Source of the DNA: Oscillospiraceae bacterium
GTDB taxonomy: Bacteria > Bacillota > Clostridia > Oscillospirales > Ruminococcaceae
Assembly (NCBI GenBank): GCA_021202155.1
Contig: JAJQDP010000023.1
Location: 1-64,000 of the forward strand
Reading direction: 5' to 3'
DNA: 64,000 bases
The notes under the pieces were generated by a model, which saw nothing but the letters and a program-made list of their open reading frames with translations, did not search any database and had not been told where the DNA came from. A program made the translations under genes and the position numbers. Numbering within the stretch: position 1 is the stretch's first letter; each line of letters begins with the position of its first letter. This document shows positions 1 to 5,963 of this stretch, piece after piece.

Positions 1-396
1 TATACCAGACTTTTTTTGACTTGTATATACCTTATCGCTAAGTGTACGCGGATGCTCGTCAACGACATCATCATGCCTTTCATCAGCATCATCACCGGCG
101 GCATCAACTTTGAGGACTGGAAGTGGGTTCTCAAGGAAGCAGTCCTGGACGAAGCAGGAGAGGTAGCAACCGCTGAGGTCGCAGTCACATTCGGCAACTT
201 CATCTCGGTAGTACTTAACTTCCTCATCGTTGCACTCTGCATCTTCCTGATGATAAAGCTCATCGGCAGTGAGAAGAATAAGGTCAAGAAGCCTGAAGAA
301 GCCGCTCCCGAAGCTCCCGCCGAGCCGGTCATCACCGAGCTCGATGTACTCAAGTCGATTGAGGCGAAATTGGACGCAATTGCGGAGAAGAAGTAA
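1..396 (+). CDS. mscL: MscL large-conductance mechanosensitive channel, 5'-truncated
   Basis: Tension-gated membrane channel that vents solutes on hypo-osmotic shock. Family likeness begins near base 52 with LVNDIIMP, then the external loop (GGINFEDWKWVLKEA), a second membrane helix (about bases 205-270) and a charged C-terminal helix ending in ITELDVLKSIEAKL, as in MscL. The frame is open to base 1, but the residues encoded by bases 1-51 do not resemble the strongly conserved first MscL helix (GAFGKIV just before LVND). The 5' part therefore looks lost, replaced or misassembled at the window edge. An ATG at 16 would give 126 residues but without TM1, so it is unlikely to be a functional start. 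Identity is firm; completeness is doubtful. Confidence 0.8.
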   Translation, partial: YTRLFLTCIYLIAKCTRMLVNDIIMPFISIITGGINFEDWKWVLKEAVLDEAGEVATAEVAVTFGNFISVVLNFLIVALCIFLMIKLIGSEKNKVKKPEEAAPEAPAEPVITELDVLKSIEAKLDAIAEKK

Positions 397-398
397 TC

Positions 399-436
399 AA
401 TGCGTAATGCGTAATTCGTAATGAGTAATTATTAGA
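399..436. repeat. Family C AT-rich dispersed repeat
   Basis: Tandem AATGCGTAAT / AATTCGTAAT units immediately after the mscL stop codon. The reverse-complement version lies at 516-547, so the two copies flank the terminator as an inverted pair. Related copies are at 10541-10642, 16034-16084 and 61947-61981. Confidence 0.8.
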
Positions 437-443
437 CAACTAT

Positions 444-486
444 AAAAGGCTAACGTCACAATCTGTGTTGCGTTAGCCTTTTATTT
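444..486 (+). terminator. Intrinsic terminator after mscL
   Basis: Perfect 12-bp stem AAAAGGCTAACG (444-455) / CGTTAGCCTTTT (471-482) with a 15-nt loop and a T-rich tail TTATTTT. The A-run on the other side lets it also end the convergent HAD gene on the minus strand. Confidence 0.85.
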
Positions 487-515
487 TGCGCAAAAATTCT
501 GCATGGAGCGTATCC

Positions 516-547
516 AATTACGAATTACGCATTACGCATTACGAATT
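516..547. repeat. Family C AT-rich repeat, inverted copy
   Basis: AATTACGAATTACGCATTAC units, the reverse complement of the copy at 399-436. It runs up to the stop codon of the minus-strand HAD gene. Confidence 0.8.
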
Positions 548-1197
548 TAAATGAGCCTCGTATAATCCTCAATAATCAGATCGCACACCCCGCGCATCTT
601 CTCCCAGTCGTCTTTTGAGTGCTCCTCAAGGACGCCGACGGTGTACATGTTTGCGGCTTTCGCACCGACACAGCCGAGGTAGATGTCCTCGAAAACGGCG
701 CAATCGGTGGGGTTAACTCCGGCTTTTTCGGCGGCTAACAGATAGACGTCGGGAAAGCCTTTTTTGCGCTTGACCTCATCCGTCGTGACGAAAACATCGA
801 ATAGCTCCAAAACGCCGTGCCTCTCAAGGCAGGGCTTGAAAAGCTCCGGTCGGGAAGCAGTGGCAAGTGCAATCTTTACTCCGCTCTGATGGAGCTTTGT
901 TATGAACTCCTTCGCGCCCGCGACCATCCCGATGACGTTCGCGTAGTCGTACTCAAGCTCTTCAAGCCACTCGTTCATAACGACTTCCTTCGGGTCGGTG
1001 ACGCCACATTCGGCAATGACATAGTCCGCCGCCTGTGAGAAATTTAAGGTTGAAACCCTGTCATAGAAGTCACTGGGAATCGGCAGGTTTCTCCTCTTCA
1101 TGAAATTGATGTCGACCTCTCTCCACGCGCTGATGGACTCAACCAAAGTCCCATCAAGGTCGAAAATAGCACAGCGTATATCATTGCAGAAATTCAT
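547..1197 (-). CDS. HAD-superfamily hydrolase, beta-phosphoglucomutase-like
   Basis: 216-residue haloacid-dehalogenase-type phosphatase or phosphoglucomutase relative. Motif I is IFDLDGTLVES with nucleophile Asp13 and acid/base Asp15. Motif II is LATASR, a Lys region follows (KRKKGFPD), and motif IV is VFEDIYLG. The helical cap between motifs I and II (about residues 20-85) is the subclass I arrangement of PGM-like HADs acting on small phosphorylated sugars or related metabolites. The ribosome binding site AAGGAGGAT precedes the ATG. The gene converges on mscL and is divergent from recG. The substrate cannot be read from sequence. Confidence 0.85.
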   Translation of the reverse strand: MNFCNDIRCAIFDLDGTLVESISAWREVDINFMKRRNLPIPSDFYDRVSTLNFSQAADYVIAECGVTDPKEVVMNEWLEELEYDYANVIGMVAGAKEFITKLHQSGVKIALATASRPELFKPCLERHGVLELFDVFVTTDEVKRKKGFPDVYLLAAEKAGVNPTDCAVFEDIYLGCVGAKAANMYTVGVLEEHSKDDWEKMRGVCDLIIEDYTRLI

Positions 1198-1223
1198 AAC
1201 TATCCTCCTTGTGTGTCTTATCG

Positions 1224-1314
1224 TGTAGGGGCGGATATTATCCGCCCGTTATGGATTGTCAGAGTGTTTTCGGGCGGGCAGTTAGCGAAGCTAACTGTAT
1301 ATCCAGCCCCTACA
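1224..1314. repeat. Family A palindromic repeat, variant copy
   Basis: The left arm TGTAGGGGCGGATATTATCC is intact. The right half diverges: after CGGGCGG it carries a small hairpin AGTTAGCgaaGCTAACT and ends in CCAGCCCCTACA. It fills the divergent region between the HAD gene and recG and looks like a standard family A copy recombined with a family B-type hairpin. Confidence 0.8.
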
Positions 1315-1355
1315 GATGATTTTACCCTAATTCGCACAAATTGTCAACTCACGCC

Positions 1356-1384
1356 TTGCAAAATCTGTGTGAATTTTGTATAAT
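1356..1384 (+). promoter_or_regulatory. Sigma-A-type promoter of recG
   Basis: -35 TTGCAA (1356-1361), 17-bp spacer, perfect -10 TATAAT (1379-1384). The ribosome binding site GAGGTGAG lies at 1403-1410, just before the recG ATG. Confidence 0.8.
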
Positions 1385-1413
1385 AGACCGAGAAAATTCT
1401 GCGAGGTGAGGTT

Positions 1414-3429
1414 ATGAAGCTGTCGGACGATATTAAGTACTTAAAGGGCGTGGGTCCCAAGAGGGCGGAGCTTTTCTCTAAAATGGACATCCACACTGTC
1501 CGCGATCTGCTCTACCATCTTCCCCGCAGTTACACCGACTTCTCGTCGCCCGTCTCGATAGAGGAAGCTGTCCTTGACGAGGTCAATATCCTGAAGTGCC
1601 GGGCTGTCGCAAAGCACTCCTACAAGTATACTCGCCGGGGGATGCAGATATTCCAGCTCACTTTCACAGACGGCGTCGACGAAATTTTTGTCTCCCTCTT
1701 CAACCAGGGCTATCTCTATGACAAAATCCGCATCGGCGAGGACTATTTCCTCATCGGAAAGGTCTCGGGGACTCTTACCGAGCGCACAATGTCCGGTCCG
1801 AATATCGTCGATGTCTCGGAAGCTGAGACAATTCGCCCGATTTATCCCCTCACCGAGGGCATGACCGAGAATATCCTCCGCTCCTGCATGAAGACGGCTC
1901 TCACAGCCTTGGACAACGAAACCTGCGAGGTTATGCCCCCCGAAATTATTGCCAAGACCGGTCTTATGCAGACCGACGACGCTTTGAGATATATCCATTT
2001 CCCGCGCTCACAGTCGGACGTTATTCCTGCCCGCAAACGCCTTGCATTTGATGAATTGACGACCCTCCAGCTTGGAATGCTCTCGCTCAAGGACAGAAAC
2101 CGGACGCTCACGCCCTATGTCATGCGGGACTATCCGCTTGCGGAATTCTACCGCTCACTCCCGTTCGAGCCGACCGGTGCGCAGAGGCGCGCTATTTCCG
2201 AATGTGTTTCGGACATGACAAAGAACGTCCCGATGAACCGTCTCATCATGGGCGATGTTGGCTCTGGAAAGACGGTTGTCGCGGCGGCATGTTGCCTTTT
2301 AGCACACATGAACGGCACTCAGTCCTGCCTGATGGCTCCGACCGAGGTATTGGCTGACCAGCACGCCGAAACCCTCTCGAAGTTCTTGGAGCCGCTCGGT
2401 GTGAAGGTCGCCCTTCTCAAGGGCTCGATGTCCACAAAAGACAAAAATCAGGTCAGAAAGGGTCTTGCAAACGGCGAATACAGCGTCGCGGTCGGCACAC
2501 ACGCCCTCTTCCAGAAGGGGACGGAGTTCAGAAACCTCTCCCTCGTCATCACCGACGAACAGCACCGCTTCGGAGTCAACCAGCGCGACGCTCTTGCAGA
2601 AAAGGGAATCAACCCCCACCGCCTCGTCATGAGCGCGACCCCGATTCCGAGAACCCTTGCCCTCATGATTTACGGCGAGCTCGACATCTCGGTACTTGAC
2701 GAAATGCCAAAGGGCAGGCTCAAGATTGAGACCTACGCCGTCACCGGAAAGCTGAGAACCCGCGCCTATAATTTCGTAAAAAACCTCCTTAACCAGGGCA
2801 GGCAAGCCTATATCATCTGCCCGGCAATTGACGAAGAGGAGGGTATGCAGAGCGTTATTGAATACGCCGAGAGAATCAAGGCGGCAGATTTCAAGGACTA
2901 CTCCGTCGGCGTCCTCCACGGGAAGATGAAGCCGGCTGAGAAAGAATCAGTCATGGCAGACTTCAAGGACGGAAAAATCCAGGTTCTTGTTTCGACGACC
3001 GTCGTTGAAGTCGGAGTTGACGTCCCGAATGCGGCAGTGATGCTCGTTGAGAATGCCGACAGATTTGGCTTGAGCCAGCTTCACCAGCTCCGCGGCAGAG
3101 TCGGCAGGGGAGAGCACCAGTCCTACTGCATTCTTATCACCGACAACGTGACCGAGACCTCGAAAAAACGTCTCAAAGCCCTCGCCTCCACCTCCGACGG
3201 CTTCGAGATAAGCGAATTAGACCTTGAGCTAAGAGGTCCCGGCGACTTCTTCGGCGACCGCCAGCATGGTCTGCCGTCCTTCAAAATTGCCGACATCGCC
3301 GCAGATACCGACATCCTCAAGCTCGCCCGCACTTCTGCGGAAGAGATTTATGCGAGCGGGTATCTTGAAACGGAGGAGGGGAAAGGGCTAAAGGCGAATA
3401 TTGAAAAACTTTGGGAGGATGCAAATTAA
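1414..3429 (+). CDS. recG: ATP-dependent DNA helicase RecG
   Basis: Branch-migration helicase that remodels stalled replication forks and Holliday junctions. It is 671 residues, normal for the family. An N-terminal wedge/OB domain opens with LKGVGPKRAELF and HLPRSYTDF. Walker A GDVGSGKT is at residues 280-287, the DEAH-type box is DEQH (381-384) followed by RFGVNQR, and the C-terminal helicase domain has motif VI QLRGRVGRG (558-566). The C-terminal region ELDLELRGPGDFFGDRQHG is RecG-typical. It starts at an ATG behind GAGGTGAG and has its own promoter. A family A repeat lies directly after the stop and may serve as the end of the transcript facing the sigma-factor gene. Confidence 0.97.
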   Translation: MKLSDDIKYLKGVGPKRAELFSKMDIHTVRDLLYHLPRSYTDFSSPVSIEEAVLDEVNILKCRAVAKHSYKYTRRGMQIFQLTFTDGVDEIFVSLFNQGYLYDKIRIGEDYFLIGKVSGTLTERTMSGPNIVDVSEAETIRPIYPLTEGMTENILRSCMKTALTALDNETCEVMPPEIIAKTGLMQTDDALRYIHFPRSQSDVIPARKRLAFDELTTLQLGMLSLKDRNRTLTPYVMRDYPLAEFYRSLPFEPTGAQRRAISECVSDMTKNVPMNRLIMGDVGSGKTVVAAACCLLAHMNGTQSCLMAPTEVLADQHAETLSKFLEPLGVKVALLKGSMSTKDKNQVRKGLANGEYSVAVGTHALFQKGTEFRNLSLVITDEQHRFGVNQRDALAEKGINPHRLVMSATPIPRTLALMIYGELDISVLDEMPKGRLKIETYAVTGKLRTRAYNFVKNLLNQGRQAYIICPAIDEEEGMQSVIEYAERIKAADFKDYSVGVLHGKMKPAEKESVMADFKDGKIQVLVSTTVVEVGVDVPNAAVMLVENADRFGLSQLHQLRGRVGRGEHQSYCILITDNVTETSKKRLKALASTSDGFEISELDLELRGPGDFFGDRQHGLPSFKIADIAADTDILKLARTSAEEIYASGYLETEEGKGLKANIEKLWEDAN

Positions 3430-3430
3430 C

Positions 3431-3502
3431 TGTAGGGGCGGATATTATCCGCCCGCTATACTGCAATCCCGTGGGTTCGGGCGGATAATATCCGCCCCTA
3501 CA
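3431..3502. repeat. Family A palindromic repeat
   Basis: Complete 72-bp copy: TGTAGGGGCGGATATTATCC, a short centre, then the reverse complement ending CCGCCCCTACA. It lies between the converging ends of recG and the sigma-factor gene. Confidence 0.9.
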
Positions 3503-3520
3503 CGAGTCGGCTACATCGGC

Positions 3521-4084
3521 TTACGCCTCCCTCAACCGTTCCCCGAGCCCTTTCCTCACCCTATACAGCATACTCTTCACCCCCGCCTCGGTCATGCCGA
3601 GGCTTTTTGCTATCTCCCCGAGGGTGTCCGCGTAGAAATACCTCATCACGAACGCCACTCTTGCGTCCTTTTTGAGGGAGTAGAGATAGCTTTCGATAGC
3701 CTCTGCCAAGAGTTTCACGTCGAGCTCTTCTTCGGGAGTTGAGCCGCCGGTGACGCAATCCTCAAGCTCCTCAAGCGACACCGCATACTCCGAGCCCTTT
3801 CTTTTCTCCCGATTCCTCTTGCGATAAATATCTATCGAATATTGGCGGGTGATTTTGCCAAGATATGTAGACAGTATGCTCGGTCTCTGCTCCGGCATCG
3901 AGTTCCACGCCTTCAAGTACGTCTCGTTGACGCTCTCCTCGCTATCCTGCATGTCGTTAAGCACCGAATAGGCAATCTTCATTAGATACTTCTCGTACTT
4001 CTCCTGCGTAATCCTGATAGCCTCCTCGTTACGAGCCCAGTAAAGATTCACGATTGCTTCGTCAGTAGTAATAATGTTTTCCAT
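3521..4084 (-). CDS. ECF-type RNA polymerase sigma factor
   Basis: 187-residue sigma-70 family protein with only regions 2 and 4. Region 2 spans about residues 20-90 (LMKIAYSVLNDMQDSEESVN with NETYLKAWNSMPEQRP). Region 4 is about residues 130-185, with a helix-turn-helix at DTLGEIAKSLGMTEAGVKSM. It would direct RNA polymerase to a small regulon, probably including its own operon. The ribosome binding site AAGGGGGTG precedes the ATG. It is the second gene of a two-gene operon, 12 nt after a membrane protein that is the presumed anti-sigma factor; this order is the reverse of the usual one. The inducing signal is unknown. Confidence 0.88.
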   Translation of the reverse strand: MENIITTDEAIVNLYWARNEEAIRITQEKYEKYLMKIAYSVLNDMQDSEESVNETYLKAWNSMPEQRPSILSTYLGKITRQYSIDIYRKRNREKRKGSEYAVSLEELEDCVTGGSTPEEELDVKLLAEAIESYLYSLKKDARVAFVMRYFYADTLGEIAKSLGMTEAGVKSMLYRVRKGLGERLREA

Positions 4085-4096
4085 GGTTGCACCCCC

Positions 4097-4996
4097 TTAA
4101 TCGTAGTCAATTCCGACTTCGTCGTCTGTTGTTTTTTCTTCAAAGAAGCCTCGTGCTTCCCAATCGGTTCTTATAAACTCGCCCAGTGCCTCGGCATCCA
4201 CATATGATGAGAACAGCATCGGGTTATTCTCTGCTGAGAAGTAGGTTTCGCTTGCTTCTTCAATCAGGCTCGGAATGTATTCGCTCGTGATGAACGCCTT
4301 CGTCCCGATATGATAAGCCGTGCCGTCCACCAAGAGATATTCAAGCTCGCCGACAGGCACTCTCCATGTATCCGAGCTTCCGAACACCGCCGACATAAAC
4401 GTCATCCCGACCTCATACATCGGCTTCCCCAGATACTGTTGTTCCTTATCGCCTGCATGGGCGATATTCATGTAGTAATCGACCTCGCAATCCGCGAGCC
4501 AGTCATAGGTCACATGGACATAGTAGAGGGTCGTTTGTCGCGTGAAGATGTCCGAGTCTGTAAGCTCGTTGGCTTCCTCCGAACTGTAGACCGATACTAT
4601 CTCAAAAGTTATAAATTGCAGATTATTATAACCCGAGAGGTAGTCGCAGAGGTCTTCGTAGCTTGTAACAACTCCCGTTCCGTTTTCCTCTAAAATCTCC
4701 GTCGTATAGGTTTCATTTTCTTCTGTTATCGGCTCTTCCTCCTCGATTACGGGTTCGTCGGGAGTGATGAGTTCTTCCGTGACATCAGGCTCTACCGGCT
4801 CAACCGGTAATTCGACATCTCTGTTGAGATATGCGACACCCGTCAATACAACCACCGCCAAGCAAGCGGCAATCGCTACAAATCGTATGGCGGCTTTGTT
4901 CGCCCGCTTCCTGCCCCGCATGGCATCCGCCTCCTGAAGAATCCTGTCGCTGAACATGCCGATGGCGTCGCTTAATTTTTCAACTGTGGTTTTCAT
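4097..4996 (-). CDS. Membrane-anchored anti-sigma-like protein
   Basis: 299-residue protein with a basic N-terminal cytoplasmic part (about 1-37, MRGRKRANKAA), one membrane helix (about 38-60, IRFVAIAACLAVVVLTGVAY), an acidic Pro/Glu-rich linker (about 63-105) and an external domain of about 190 residues. Topology and location directly before an ECF sigma gene suggest that it holds the sigma factor and senses an envelope signal. No zinc-type anti-sigma motif (HxxxCxxC) is visible in the N terminus, so this is inferred from context only. The ribosome binding site AAGGAAGGTG precedes the ATG. Confidence 0.6.
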   Translation of the reverse strand: MKTTVEKLSDAIGMFSDRILQEADAMRGRKRANKAAIRFVAIAACLAVVVLTGVAYLNRDVELPVEPVEPDVTEELITPDEPVIEEEEPITEENETYTTEILEENGTGVVTSYEDLCDYLSGYNNLQFITFEIVSVYSSEEANELTDSDIFTRQTTLYYVHVTYDWLADCEVDYYMNIAHAGDKEQQYLGKPMYEVGMTFMSAVFGSSDTWRVPVGELEYLLVDGTAYHIGTKAFITSEYIPSLIEEASETYFSAENNPMLFSSYVDAEALGEFIRTDWEARGFFEEKTTDDEVGIDYD

Positions 4997-5020
4997 AATA
5001 TCACCTTCCTTAGGCAGTTA

Positions 5021-5120
5021 TAGCCTCCCCCGAAGGGGGAGGGGGACCGCCACGCGAAGCGTGGTGGTGGAGGGGTGCGATTTCGCCGAAGGCGAAATCG
5101 CTCGGCAAGGAGGCTTCAGC
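5021..5120. repeat. Family B GC-rich hairpin repeat
   Basis: GCCTCCCCCGAAGGGGGAGG is followed by hairpin CCACGCgaaGCGTGG, then TGGTGGAGGGGTGCGATTTC, a second small hairpin TTTCGCCgaaGGCGAAA and AGGAGGCTTC. Self-complementary units of this family recur at six other sites in the window. Confidence 0.8.
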
Positions 5121-5136
5121 CACCGCAGCCGATTTC

Positions 5137-5208
5137 TGTAGGGGCGGATATTATCCGCCCGTTACGGATTGTCAGAGGGTTTTCGGGCGGATGATATCCG
5201 CCCCTACA
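5137..5208. repeat. Family A palindromic repeat
   Basis: Complete copy (TGTAGGGGCGGATATTATCC to CCGCCCCTACA) placed 16 nt after a family B element. The right arm has one change (GATGATATCC). Confidence 0.9.
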
Positions 5209-5254
5209 AGTCTCTCTACATACTTACCCGCCAAAATCCCTCAAAAGTTTCAAA

Positions 5255-5287
5255 AAATCCCCCAGTTTTTTGCGAACTGGGGGATAA
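5255..5287 (-). terminator. Intrinsic terminator after pduL
   Basis: 11-bp stem ATCCCCCAGTT (5257-5267) / AACTGGGGGAT (5275-5285) with a 7-nt loop. On the minus strand it is followed by a T-run (complement of CAAAAAA), 14 nt past the pduL stop. Confidence 0.9.
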
Positions 5288-5300
5288 TTTCGGGTTAGTA

Positions 5301-5876
5301 TCAGTCAACCTTGACAATTTCGCCGTAGAGCTCTCTTGGAGCACCGATGGCGTTCGACTCGTCGGTGTCGATGTGCATGGCAGTGGCGTAATTAGAGCTC
5401 ACTCTGCAGACGGTGTCGCCGAGGATTGCGCTTCTCTCGGGAGTGTCAACTCTTACCCAGACGTTGTCGCCGTTCTTGACGCCTAAGCTTTCAGCATCCT
5501 CAGGGGTGAGGTGGATGTGTCTCTTTGCAACGATGACGCCTTCCGAAATTTCAATCTCTCCGCAGGGACCAACTACCTTGCAGGGAGCGGAATCGGCGAG
5601 GTCGCCAGACTCTCTTATCGGAGCGGTGATACCGATTGAGCGGGCGTCTGTTGCCGAAAGCTCAACCTGAACCGCATTTCTGCAGGGACCCAAGATTGAG
5701 ACGTTCGGGAGCTCCTTCTTCGGACCTACTATGGTGACTCTCTGCTCGCTGGCAAACTGCCCGGGCTGGGAGAGGTCTTTCTTCTTGGTGAGGGTTGCGC
5801 CTGCGCCAAAGAGTACTTCCAAAGCTTCCTGGGTCACATGTACATGACGTGCTGATGTTTCAACGATGAATTTCAT
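5301..5876 (-). CDS. pduL: PduL-type phosphate acyltransferase (phosphotransacylase)
   Basis: 191 residues from ATG 5876, chosen because GGAGGAAAC lies just upstream; an in-frame ATG 84 nt earlier has no such site. PduL-type enzymes move acetyl or propionyl groups between CoA and phosphate. Two metal-binding His motifs typical of the duplicated PduL barrel are visible: ARHVHVTQEALEVLFG near the N terminus and AKRHIHLTPEDAESLGV in the second half. No N-terminal encapsulation peptide and no microcompartment shell genes are visible nearby, so it probably acts in the cytosol in acetate formation from acetyl-CoA, partnering an acetate kinase encoded elsewhere. It is downstream of the YfhO/GT2 genes with an 87-nt gap and ends at a strong terminator. 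Confidence 0.92.
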   Translation of the reverse strand: MKFIVETSARHVHVTQEALEVLFGAGATLTKKKDLSQPGQFASEQRVTIVGPKKELPNVSILGPCRNAVQVELSATDARSIGITAPIRESGDLADSAPCKVVGPCGEIEISEGVIVAKRHIHLTPEDAESLGVKNGDNVWVRVDTPERSAILGDTVCRVSSNYATAMHIDTDESNAIGAPRELYGEIVKVD

Positions 5877-5963
5877 TATTGTTTCCTCCAATTTTTTTAT
5901 AGAGGCAGGTTGCCTCGCTGTGTTCAATATAAGTTTACTCTTCAAATCCGCAAACGTCAAGAG

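Noticed and set aside
817-1038. Open frame on the plus strand inside the HAD gene
   Set aside because: It is a shadow of the minus-strand gene; no ribosome binding site and no family features.
3401-3742. Plus-strand frame of 113 codons across the recG end
   Set aside because: Composed of the family A repeat and antisense of the sigma-factor gene.
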